A stretch of DNA of 64,000 nt, taken from NCBI GenBank assembly GCA_023078685.1, contig JALGAS010000005.1, positions 62,001-126,000 of the forward strand, written 5' to 3'. The notes beneath the pieces were generated by a model that was given only the letters and a program-made list of their open reading frames with translations, searched no databases and had not been told where the DNA came from. Source of the DNA: Neopestalotiopsis rosae. Taxonomy: Eukaryota > Ascomycota > Sordariomycetes > Amphisphaeriales > Sporocadaceae. Within the stretch, counting starts at the first letter, position 1, and each line of letters starts with the position of its first letter. A program made the translations under genes and the position numbers. Positions 21,220-31,695 of this stretch are shown one piece after another.

Positions 21220-22523
21220 ATGGTGGCTTCACGATTCATGCAGAAGCTGTCCCTACTGCTCGTGGCCACGACGTTTTCAGCATGTTCTGCCGCAGCGAAG
21301 CTTCGTAACATCATGTACCTGACCGGGTGAGGAACATTTCTTTTAACTTCAAATGATCATTCGGATGTCACAATGACTGATTCCTTTCAACAGACAGCAT
21401 CCTGTGATTCCAGACCCAGAACTCGCTTCAGATATCACACACATCGTTCTTGCCTTTATGCAATCGTCAGGTTTCAACACCAACAATTCGCGGACGGATT
21501 GGCCCATTTTCATGTCCGTCGATGATGTTCGCAAAAGGTTCCCCGCTGATACCAAGGTTATGGTTGCCATTGGAGGCTGGGGCGATACACAGGGCTTTGA
21601 CGTGGCAGCACGTACCGAGCAGTCCAGGCAGACATTCGCGAGAAACGTTGCGGCTATGCTGGATGCCACTGGCGCAGATGGTGTCGACATTGATTGGGAA
21701 TATCCAGGGTACGCATTGCTTCCATCTCGCTTTCGATTGAGATCCTTCTAACAAATGTAGCGGCAATGGAGAAGATTACAAGCACATCCCCAATGCGGAG
21801 AAAGCATGGGAGATTGAGGCATATCCTCTATTATTGTCAGCCATACGAAGCTCCATAGCCTCCGGCAAACTGCTCTCGGCCGCTGTCCCTGGACTGCCTC
21901 GCGACATGCTTGCCTTTACCTCGAAGACCTTGCCATCGATCATGAAATCTGTTGACTTTCTCAACGTCATGACCTATGACCTAATGAATCGGCGCGACAA
22001 CATCACCAAACACCATACCGGAGTTCAACTGTCGCTCGAATCCATCAATCAGTATGTCTCCAATGGTGCCGCCACCCAAGATCTAAACCTTGGTTTCGCG
22101 TTCTATACGAAATATTTCCGGATCTCCCCTGAAAACCATGAAGTGTGTCGCAAAAGCCCGATTGCATGTCCTTCGGGACAGATGGAGGACCCACGCACTG
22201 GCGCAGACTTGGGAAAGACGGGGGGATTCAGTTGGCATGATACCGTACCCGCAGAAGTCAGCACATCATTCGCCTCGGCTTTACAAGACGGCCAGTATGA
22301 TCCGGTGGATGGTGGGTTTTATTATTTCGATGAAGAAGAAGGACTGTGGTGGACATTTGATACACCGGCTGCCATCTTGAACAAGTTTCCTTTAATCGTC
22401 AGACCCAAAGGTCTTGGTGGTGTGTTTGCTTGGGGACTTGGCGAGGATGCTCCCGACTTCAAGCATCTTCGTGCACTCCACCACGGCCTTCGGCAACTAC
22501 AATTTGATAAAGATGAATTATAG
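21220..22523 (+). CDS. GH18 chitinase-like glycosidase with signal peptide and C-terminal KDEL
   Basis: Three exons (introns 21327-21393 and 21709-21760) give 394 aa. Residues 1-30 form a signal peptide with a hydrophobic core (LSLLLVATTFSACS). The GH18 catalytic motif DGVDIDWE is complete at about 131-138, with Glu138 as the acid. Other family blocks are VMVAIGGWG, FLNVMTYDLMN (substrate-assisting Asp-Tyr) and GGVFAWGLGED in the last barrel strand. Hydrolysis of beta-1,4-GlcNAc polymers is likely from the motif; the exact substrate is unknown. The last four residues are KDEL, the classic ER-retrieval signal, so the protein may be retained in the ER and could act on glycans there rather than on cell walls. 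No chitin-binding module is seen. Confidence 0.9.
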
Positions 22524-22981
22524 GCAAGGCTGTCCTAGTAATCACTTTGGCGCCTGCGTTGTATACGACACTGCCCATGCATAGCGAGAATTCTAGTTGA
22601 TGATGTGCATGCGTCTGCACACAAGGATATCTGACAGTCATCGTTGCTACTTAGTTTCATGTGATTCATACCTTCGGTAGAAAAAAGAAACGATAGAGTG
22701 ATGTCAGAGTAATCTGCGTAGTCTTAAATGACTATGTGGTACATTCTTGCAGCATCGTATTAAGTATTACGCATGCTATCATTAAATGCCGCCGAAAAGG
22801 AATCTCTGGAAACTAAAAACAGGACCGGGGTATTTCCATCAAAACGCCAATTTCATTCTCTTTCGTCATATAATGGTGGCCATCGTAGCGCGTCGAGTTC
22901 GAAGAGTTCGGGTGGCTAGGAAGCCAGCACCATATCTACAGACTTGATCAAGAGCCTGCCTGGTGATTTATGCGCACGAAT
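22524..22981. other. Convergent 3' region
   Basis: About 460 nt between the stop codons of the chitinase-like and membrane protein genes. It is AT-rich, with no coding signal. Confidence 0.5.
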
Positions 22982-23570
22982 TTATGCTCCGGCATATGCA
23001 CCAGGCTTGGCTCCGGTAGCCGGTGCGTTGTGTCCCCTGCTGCGGAGAGCTTCCAGAGCATCCACAATCGTGAGCACCATGAACAATACCCTGACAGTAT
23101 GTTAGCCATTTGGATCAAATGCCATGCGTATCTCAGCAAGTCTTACCAGAGAAAGAAGCCAAAAGCAATAGCGGCCTCTTCAGAACCACAGTAGGTGTTG
23201 GCACCACAGTTGTATGGTCCACCGATAGCTACGGCTAGTGCAATTGATCCGGCAAACCAAAAGATTGTCGTGATGACGTTGAGCGCCAGAGCAGCAAGCT
23301 TATGGAATATGCTGGTCATGTAGATAGGAGTAATGCCAACATATGCCAGGACCAGAAGCGACCAGACCGAGTTGAACACCATGAAGTTGACTTGAGATGG
23401 AGAGCTTGACCACCATCCCCAATGGAACCCACTAGCGACTGCACAGCCATTATCAGATTTGCAATGTATCACTATCATCGTGAGAGCTTACCATAGGCTG
23501 TGAGACCTAACTCGATGATGGCGAAGACAGCTGCCACAGCATGGACGATTGTAAGCCATGTTAGAGCCAT
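22982..23570 (-). CDS. Four-helix MARVEL-like membrane protein
   Basis: Three short exons (introns 23439-23491 and 23091-23146) give 159 aa from the ATG at 23570. Four hydrophobic segments are visible: LTIVHAVAAVFAIIELGLTA, FMVFNSVWSLLVLAYVGI, LALNVITTIFWFAGSIALAV and AIAFGFFLWVLFMVLTIVD. The spacing and short loops resemble fungal MARVEL-domain proteins, which associate with membrane microdomains. Cys residues in the loop after helix 3 (YNCGANTYC) could form a disulfide. The C-terminus is a short Gly/Ala-rich tail. An additional upstream coding exon cannot be excluded, since the frame stays open for a few codons before the ATG. Confidence 0.75.
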
Positions 23571-25452
23571 CGCGTCGAAGTATGTCTGGATGCGACTGCA
23601 AAGGTGGATGTTTTTAGGTATCAAAAGCTAGAGTTGATGTTGGGCAGCGAGCTGGTTAATTCACTGGCTGATAAAGGAACTGGCGGAAGAAATTGGGGAT
23701 GAATAGAATCATATACAAAATGCCATGGGCCGGACTTTATTAACCTTTAACTATTGACTATGACCACAGCTCAGTCATATCACATCCGAACAGCCGTAAT
23801 TTGATGAGCGTGGCGGTGATGACGTGGGTTGTTGACCACGCGATGTCCCAGTTCTTGGCAGCTGCGTTCACACATGGGCGATACCAAAGTCGGGGAGTGG
23901 CTGTTCATGGCCACGATCCAAGGCAGATCGTCCTTAGCGAGGGCAGCTAATGATTGGCTCACACTAAGAGTCCGGCCGATGGGTGCCGTCTGTTGCGACG
24001 AGATCATGGAAGCGAATTCGTCCCGTCGAATAGAAAGACATGGGCACCCTAAGAAAACCACGTCATTTAGCGGGTATGACGTCGCTTTGGCGAGCTGTGG
24101 GTGGCCGTAGGTAGAGTGCCTGCTAGCCTGTCAAGCCTCTGACTGGGGGACTATTGCGAAACAGCTCTGGCCCGGAAGTTGACTCCCAGGGCTTAGCTTT
24201 CGGCCACCGTTGCCAGCCAGACATGCATGTCTTGTCTGATATGTCAAATTGTGTAGATGCGACGAGTAGTAATAGGGATTATGGTTTCTGTAGGATTTTT
24301 ACAAAGTCGAAGGCCAAATTTTCTACACACCTTTCGTGAATTAGCAACCTCCTCAACTCTGGACTACGAACCTGGACACGACAGGGCCTGTTGTAGGAGC
24401 GTAGGGCGAGAAAGCTTCTAGACAGCTTCGCTCTTCGCTAATGAACTCTGTCCACGTCCAAAACATATATTTCCTTCAAAGTATTGTCTTATAGATCCTC
24501 ACACTCTGGTCGGTCTATTCATGTGGGAATTTCTGGAATTTTAAATTGCTGGCTAACACTTTCCTCTGCTTTGTTGCTTGTGGGCGGATAGGCGGATCTT
24601 GCCGACCTGCAGCTTTATATGGCTTCCCAGGTTCTACTGAGCCTGGCCTGGGATCCATCACCTAGTTTTGGTGCCTTATGCTTAAAATGTGTATGTACTC
24701 CGTACTAGATACCCAAATCCAAAAGAGAATGCAGGCTTTTAACACATCATAAAGGCTCCATCAATTGAATGCCCTAATCAATCACGCAGGTGGCCTCGAG
24801 TAATTTATATGGTCTCAACTGTAGTCACAATTCTCTTGACGATTACCCTGTGCTTCATGCCTTTCATATGCTAATATGGCGGTAATTGTCCTTGACATCT
24901 GTCTAAGGAAAAAAAATGGAGGTATCTACAAGTCAACACAAGTCTGCCACTTGCAACTTTTCACAAATGCCCGTTGCAGTGCGGCCCGCCATCTGCATCC
25001 TTGCAAAGACCCATCAAAGGTCACTGTGCCGCCAATCAACTAGTTGGGTTTATTGGAGCCCATGTTTCTACAGAGTATTGTCCGCGGACTCGGAGTACTG
25101 CCGCGACACTAGTCAATTATATTCGCGTTTGCGTGGATCCTGACATTGAAAAAAAAAATTCTGCTCCAGTCTTATTTCCTACAGCCGGGTCGTCTTGGTA
25201 TCTTTGTTCTTCTATTGTTCATTCGTCCGACGACAACATGCGTTTCTGCTGACGGGCGACTCGTTTCTCCAGAGTAAGGTTGCCGCACCATTACTGCCTG
25301 CCAGCCAGCAAGCATTCGAAAGCGATCAATACCTAGGTGGACTGCTGCTGCTGCTTGGAGTTGCGGGTCTGGTGCTTAGCGCGTGGTACAACCAACGTGT
25401 GATTGCAATCCTCCGTACTTCGTACAATCGGCCAAGAGAAAAGGGGAGGAAA
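23571..25452. other. Intergenic region without recognised gene
   Basis: About 1.9 kb of divergent upstream sequence. The last 258 nt (25195-25452) remain open in the frame of the following transporter but contain no ATG in that frame. Confidence 0.5.
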
Positions 25453-27204
25453 ATGTCCGCGAAAGAATTTGGAGATTTCATCCCTGGCACTCGCCGCCTC
25501 TTTGATGAGCATGGCAAGAATTTGCCCGGCGATGAACATTTGCTGAAGCATGGCGACATAGTGCTCGTCCCGCAGCCTACAGATTCTCCTGACGACCCGC
25601 TGAACTGGAGTCTCTGGCGCAAATCCTGGCATTCCGCACTGGTACTGTTTGTTGTCGGTTTGACCGCGGCGACGTCCAATGACGCTGGGTCAGGCAGTGA
25701 CGGTGTCAACGAAGAATACGGTATCAGCTACGATGTTTTCAACACGGGTGCTGGCGTGCTTTTTGCCGCCATTGGATATTGGTGCTTATTAAGCTCGCCT
25801 GCCGTCCATCTATATGGCCGCCGCGTTCTTTATCTTGTCGGGATGCTATTCCTCACTGTTGGTAGCGCCTGGTACGGCAGAATTCAGAACACTGGCGACA
25901 CTGTATGGTGCCAATTATTTGTTGGCGCATCCGAATCAGTGGCCGAAGCAGTAGTTCAGCTTTCACTGCTCGACATTTGGTTTGAACACCAAAATGGCAC
26001 CTCGCTTGGCATGTACACGCTGGCGACAGCGGTCGGTACATACTTGGGACCTCTTATAGCCAACTACATGGCAGACAGCTACCTGGGTTGGCGTTGGATC
26101 GGGTATATGGGTGCGATATTTGGTGCTGGCACCTTTATCCTCCTATGGTTTGGTCTAGAAGAGACTGCCTTCCATCGCGACAGCTACTTGACCGACAATG
26201 GCGACCGTTATTTGATCGCGAGCCCCCCTGCTCACGAGAAGACGTTACAACATGCCTCCGCAGGTGATACAAACGACATTGAGAATCCGCCTGCGCTCAA
26301 CGTGCCCCCGACCACTGCTATTGGCAAAACTGCCAAGCAAAAGGACGTCCAAGCATCTGAGTCCTCGGCAGACAAGGAAGGAGGACAGTATACCCATCGT
26401 CGTTCCGAGGTGCCTGATGCTCCGCCAAAAACCTATTGGCAACGGATCCAACCAATCACACTGGCTCCAAACTTGAAGGGGACAGGCGCGAAGCAATTCA
26501 TCACGCGCCTTTGGCACACTATGCGAGTATTCACGTTTCCAGCCGTCTGGTTCGCAGGCTTGCAGTGGGGAATGCAAAACGTGTGTCTCAGTTTCTACCT
26601 CACTGTGGAAGAAGATAATTGGTACGGGCCACCCTGGAACTATGGAGATGCCCAGGTCGGCAACATGAATATCCCTTGCCTCATTGGTAGTGTGATTGGT
26701 TGTTTTTACGGCGGCTGGTGTAGCGACACGTTCTTGATCTGGATGACCAAGCGCAACCGGGGCGTTATGGAGGCTGAATATCGACTCTACCTCATGTTCC
26801 TATGTCTTTTCATTTTTCCCGCGGGCATGTGGTTATTCGGAATCGGATCGGCACGCGGATGGGACTGGCCAGTTCCGTATGTCGGGCTTGGCTTCATTGG
26901 ATTCGGGTACGGCTGCGCAGGCGACCTGAGTATCACATACTTGGCGGACTCATATCCCGACATGGTCCTCGAGGGCATGGTTGGTGTGGCGGTCATTAAC
27001 AATTCCCTCGCACTTGTTTTCACATTTGCTGCAAGTTATTGGATCGACACAAGCCTGGAAAACTGCTTTATTGAGCTTGGGGCGATCAGTTTTGTGGTCA
27101 TTGGCTTAAGTCTGCCCATGATAATTTGGGGCAAGAGGTCCAGGCGATGGACTAGATCTAGGTACATCAAGTTCCTGGAAATCCGCGACGGTTTTTCCAA
27201 GTAA
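25453..27204 (+). CDS. Major facilitator superfamily transporter, DHA1-like
   Basis: A proton-coupled transporter of the plasma or vacuolar membrane; substrate unknown. The chosen start, ATG 25453, gives 583 aa beginning MSAKEFGDFIPGTRRLFDE, then the fungal MFS motif PDDPLNWSLWRKSW just before helix 1. About twelve membrane helices are seen, split by a long hydrophilic central loop (roughly residues 255-355) rich in Asp, Lys and Ser. The loop after helix 2 has the LYGRRVLYL signature, and helix 5 contains GTYLGPLIANY. The frame is open upstream for 86 codons, including a hydrophobic stretch, but lacks an ATG. No introns are needed. It is convergent with the sulfite oxidase gene. Confidence 0.88.
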   Translation: MSAKEFGDFIPGTRRLFDEHGKNLPGDEHLLKHGDIVLVPQPTDSPDDPLNWSLWRKSWHSALVLFVVGLTAATSNDAGSGSDGVNEEYGISYDVFNTGAGVLFAAIGYWCLLSSPAVHLYGRRVLYLVGMLFLTVGSAWYGRIQNTGDTVWCQLFVGASESVAEAVVQLSLLDIWFEHQNGTSLGMYTLATAVGTYLGPLIANYMADSYLGWRWIGYMGAIFGAGTFILLWFGLEETAFHRDSYLTDNGDRYLIASPPAHEKTLQHASAGDTNDIENPPALNVPPTTAIGKTAKQKDVQASESSADKEGGQYTHRRSEVPDAPPKTYWQRIQPITLAPNLKGTGAKQFITRLWHTMRVFTFPAVWFAGLQWGMQNVCLSFYLTVEEDNWYGPPWNYGDAQVGNMNIPCLIGSVIGCFYGGWCSDTFLIWMTKRNRGVMEAEYRLYLMFLCLFIFPAGMWLFGIGSARGWDWPVPYVGLGFIGFGYGCAGDLSITYLADSYPDMVLEGMVGVAVINNSLALVFTFAASYWIDTSLENCFIELGAISFVVIGLSLPMIIWGKRSRRWTRSRYIKFLEIRDGFSK

Positions 27205-27418
27205 ACTGTTATGAAATATTTTATTCAGAATTTGCCGTAAGATCGGACAATAATTACGAGAGACAATTTGTGGGCTACCATCTGTCGCTAACGCTAGTAA
27301 ATAATCAAATCCTACATGAATAATCACACAAACTGGGTATACCATTGGGATCCTAGACAAACAAGATTGGAATCCCCGCGATTGGCCTTTCGAATCAGGC
27401 AGTCGTGACTGCTTTAGC

Positions 27419-29287
27419 TTAATGCCGGATCTCCTTGCCGCGATGGGCACTGACATCTACCTCGAGTCGATGCCAGGCATTAGCCAGATTGCCCCTCAAG
27501 TTATATATACTCTTATAACATTGGGGCTGTGTATTGTAAGCCTCATCAGTGGCCTTGACCACAAAGGTCGTGGTCTTGGTCTGCGGGTCGACGCCAGGTC
27601 GGGAACCATGGTAAGTCCACCTTTTCCAACACCATTTCTTGCTTCCTGCCTCCTGATTGGCATCATCCAGGAGTGTGGCTTGACCCCAAGTCTTTCCGCC
27701 ATCAAGACTGACGTCCACGCGTTGTATTTCTCTACCACCACCAGAATAGGCGTATCCTTCGAGCTCTATCAACTCATTATCGCCATTTAGCTCCTTCTGG
27801 TCATGAGCGAACACTGGACGCGCAGACTCAGTGGCCTGAATTAACCTCGCTCTGGTGATAGCACTTGTTACTGGCATCTCTTGGATTGACTTGTACTTGT
27901 CCCAATCTAGGTTTTGTGTCTCATTTGGACCAAAGCACTTGTAGTCTCGACGCTGCCAGCTCGTAGTGCTCTCCTCGTCTGATATCACTATTTTGTTCAG
28001 CCATTTCACACAGCGGGCTGCAACAGTGCCAGGAACCACTACACGCACGGGAAACCCATGGTCCGGTGGCAAGGGCATATCATTCATCTTGAATGCCAGG
28101 AGTACATCACCGCGCGGGTCGATGGCAGCATGGATCGGGATACTTGCACCATATGCTTCAAGCGCAGAGAACTGGACATGTTGTGCATCATCGGAGACGA
28201 GGTCTAAAGCGAGACCGGCATCGGCGAGGACGTCTCGGAGTCGAACCCCTTCCCACTTGGCACAGCTGATGGCGCCTGCTCCCCACTGTAGACCATTGGT
28301 CTTCTGTGCGTGCTTAGTCATGTCGTTCCGTCTATTTCCAGAGCACTGGAGCACCGAAGTCACGGTATATTGCTGGAACTTGGACTTGAGATCGCCAACA
28401 GTGTAAACATTTACAGTTCCGTCTGGGAGCTCTACCGAGATACTGTGGGTATCACCCGTAGGATCCTCGATGACTGGTACCCACATGTGATTGCGTACAT
28501 AAAAGACTTCATTGGGCGTGAGGAAGTCGGCAGCGAGTTCTGCACCGCCAGTCTCAGCATTGCAAGGTTTGGAAGTCAATTGGTGCAATCGAGTATCGCG
28601 CTCCGGATCTGCCACAAATGGGTCCTCAACAGCATCTATCCGGGGCCTGCCGTCCTCGAGATCGTCCGGATGGACCTTGCCAATGATGTATTGCTCTAGG
28701 ATCTCACGCACATACGGCGTCTTGTGGATGGAAAAAATGTCCCAGTATGGTTCTATACTTGAGCCAGCCGCACGGAGTATGACCTCACCGCCAGGATGAG
28801 CTGGGAGCCAGTCTGTGATATCGTAAACGTTGTCCCGGTAGATTATCCAAGGCCGGGAGGATTTTGGTCCGTGCTCTTTGATCTCAGCAATCCGGTATAT
28901 CGGAAGCCTTTTGTTATCCTTTGCGTCGTCTATAGACTCACTGCCCTCAACCTCGGCCCCGATCCGGACACGAGAAACGGGCTGAGCAATAGAAAAGATT
29001 GCCGTCAGTAAGCTACCGCCAGCAGCCAAGATCTGGAAAGAACGATATCGGGCATGGTTCGCGCTCGGCTTGTAGGACTTTGGTAGCTTCCGAGAGAACT
29101 TGGATTGGGAAATGAAGCAGCGGACTGGAGGCACATTGCGCAACTGTGGCTCCAGACCGGGCAGGCGCTGGAGTAGGGTGGGACGGCCACGTTGGGACAG
29201 TCGGAGAAGCTCGTTGATGAGCCGTGGCGAGCAGGGTCGCGCCATTGCTTCGAGATCAAGTTTTTTGAAAAGGCTTAGGGGCCTCAT
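27419..29287 (-). CDS. Sulfite oxidase, cytochrome b5 and molybdopterin type
   Basis: Oxidises sulfite to sulfate in the mitochondrial intermembrane space, passing electrons to cytochrome c. The intronless frame gives 622 aa. The N-terminus is Arg/Leu-rich and lacks acids after residue 15, followed by a hydrophobic segment at about 85-103; together these look like a bipartite intermembrane-space signal. A cytochrome b5 domain spans about 128-208, with heme ligands His164 (HPGGE) and His188 (FSIHKTP). The Moco domain carries the ligand Cys315 in VLQCSGNRR. The C-terminal dimerisation domain begins at about 465 with TSAITRARLIQ and includes VDVSLDGGKTW. The absence of FAD/NAD domains separates it from nitrate reductase. 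Confidence 0.93.
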   Translation of the reverse strand: MRPLSLFKKLDLEAMARPCSPRLINELLRLSQRGRPTLLQRLPGLEPQLRNVPPVRCFISQSKFSRKLPKSYKPSANHARYRSFQILAAGGSLLTAIFSIAQPVSRVRIGAEVEGSESIDDAKDNKRLPIYRIAEIKEHGPKSSRPWIIYRDNVYDITDWLPAHPGGEVILRAAGSSIEPYWDIFSIHKTPYVREILEQYIIGKVHPDDLEDGRPRIDAVEDPFVADPERDTRLHQLTSKPCNAETGGAELAADFLTPNEVFYVRNHMWVPVIEDPTGDTHSISVELPDGTVNVYTVGDLKSKFQQYTVTSVLQCSGNRRNDMTKHAQKTNGLQWGAGAISCAKWEGVRLRDVLADAGLALDLVSDDAQHVQFSALEAYGASIPIHAAIDPRGDVLLAFKMNDMPLPPDHGFPVRVVVPGTVAARCVKWLNKIVISDEESTTSWQRRDYKCFGPNETQNLDWDKYKSIQEMPVTSAITRARLIQATESARPVFAHDQKELNGDNELIELEGYAYSGGGREIQRVDVSLDGGKTWGQATLLDDANQEAGSKKWCWKRWTYHGSRPGVDPQTKTTTFVVKATDEAYNTQPQCYKSIYNLRGNLANAWHRLEVDVSAHRGKEIRH

Positions 29288-31695
29288 TTAGTTTGTAAAC
29301 GTAGGATATCTTGCAGAGGGAAGAAAATACCTGTCTGTGCATCCCAGTCACATTCACATATCACACCAATGATCACTTTGTTTCGTTCTCAGGTGCAAGT
29401 CCAGAATTGTCTGCTTGAAATGGCTTCCTGGATCGGGATCGAGCGCTGAGGTTTTGACAGTAGTTTCTACCTTATTAAGTTTTGATTGGTATTCGGAGTA
29501 ATTTTCGGACGTTGGCAACTTGAAGCTATCGCGGACCTCCAATCTAACGGCGAAAGCATAACAGAGTATGGCCAAAGTTGCAACTCAAGCAAACAAATAG
29601 CGGAGGTGACGAAAGTGATTGCTGTCGGGCCACTGGTTCTAGAGATAAATCAGCAGAGGGTCCCAAACATCTTTCATAAATGATCTGCTCAAGCATGGGT
29701 GAACGTAAATGCATGATCGACATTCCCTTTCCGTGTACAAACCCGCTCAATGCGAGTCCCATTGTGGAGTCTCAAGCAAGCAAATCCGGGGAAGCCCTTC
29801 TCATTTGCGTCTGTTGGCTTTGGCGGCAGTTGCCGGCAGACCAGGGGTCGGCCTGGGCTTTGCTCGCATGGGGAAGGTTTCTGGCGGATATTCGCGGCTG
29901 CAGTTTCCTGAAGAGCCAGTCTTTGCCATTGTGCCCATGGCAGTCCTCTCCTGACACTCGTCGTTATCTTCAGCACCAAAAAGCAAGCGATTCCGGAGCA
30001 CTAAACTGTGTTAATGCTTTGAATTGTTCCTCGCCGCTAAACAGCAATACCTATAGCGAGAGCAAGACATGTTTTTGTAGGAAGGAGGATTCCCAGCAAA
30101 CCATGTTGTAATTTGTAACTAGTCATATGCAGTCTTGACATGTATTTCAGCGATTTTTCCATCGTTGGGATATGTACACGCAAATTTGATATTATAATAA
30201 TCGACCTCCTCGTGTCTTTACTTATGAGCGTTTTAGGCCACAAACACGTGAGCCATCACGCCAGGGACCTGCTGGGTCTTTGAATGCCTGCCGGTAATGT
30301 GAATGAGCACCATGAGGCAGCATGGGAGGCGTCTGCAGATGCCAGGAGGGCTTCGTTGGGGTGATCGGTCCATCCAATAAGCAAGATACAACGCCGCACT
30401 GGAGATATACATGGTCGTTCTATTCATCCGGCCTGCGAGTCGTCGATAGAAGCAGTGCAGCTAGCTCGCCCCGCCAGCCACCCTTGATGGCTTCTCGAAT
30501 GCTGCAGGTCTACTTCGTTCAGGCGAGCTAGAAGCTCAACTGTTCCCACAATGGATCGTGCTCGCACTTGCGAGGTAGGCGAGGTAGGGTCTCTAATCGT
30601 AACCGTCACCGCAGATCGGTCACATTGTTCCAAGGCTCAAACTCTGGTAAGATGAGAGGTGCTACCTTGACGCCATTCGATTAGCGTTTGGACACCCTTA
30701 GTGGACGATGGGCTTCTTAGGTAAATGCATTCGTGAGCAAGCTGTAGACTTGGGTCCACGGTACATGTGACGTTGAGATTAATACCCGGATAAATAGTCA
30801 AGCGGGAACAATACCAAAATACTAGTCTGCACCTTTATGGATTCGCAGACCGACTTTGACATGATGAGTGGCAAATATAGAATAGACTTGATGTATGACG
30901 CCTGTGGTCTTCAAGGTAGCTAGGTAGGTAGGTAAGCAGCTGATAGATGATAACGTAGACTCACCATTTTGCATTGCTTTCCGATATGGGGAGTCATACC
31001 AAAACAATCAAGCTATCTATCTCTATATCAAGCGTCACCATGGCCGACGTCGAGCTCTACTTGAAGATGATGGTACATGTCCCAATCCGTGACTTTGGGA
31101 CTCTGGATCGGACAAGCTGCCGCATTCATTGCCTATCTTGAATATATAGAACCAAACGATTGCAGTAGCGCAAACTCTCGTTCTCTGAGCCACATGGAAA
31201 TGCCACGACACGCACCGCTCATTATTTGGTTAGCCGTGGGAAACGATCCAGAAGCCCACCGTCTCCGGGCACCTACTCCTCTCTGCGCGGAGCGAACCAA
31301 CCGCACTGCCTACCTAATCTGCAGGATGTTTCGGCAAAAGGCCGACCAACAGAACGGGGATGAGTCGAGACCAGCAAACGGTCGGCGAACTCTATTTGGC
31401 GGCTGTCGGGGTGCCGGTTGGTTGTGCTAGGTGGTCATGGCTGCCACTTATGCAGAATCGAAGCTACTTGCACTACCACCTTTTCGAAATGATGCAATCT
31501 AGATCGATCAAGGGCAACTTTTGTGAAAATTGTTTCAAACCCTCTATTGTTCGCATCTCAAAGTTGACTTCACCTCAGTATCGAAATAATCACAGATTCA
31601 CTCGAGAGAAACACACCACACTCCCATGGTCGTGCCATAGCTTCTTCGGACGAGGAGATACTCGAAAATCCTGCCTGAATAGGCACAAGTACCCC
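29288..31695. other. Intergenic region without recognised gene
   Basis: About 2.4 kb of divergent upstream sequence, the largest gap in the window. Short frames occur on both strands but none exceeds about 145 codons or shows a family signature. A short AGGT repeat lies at 30922-30934. Confidence 0.5.
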
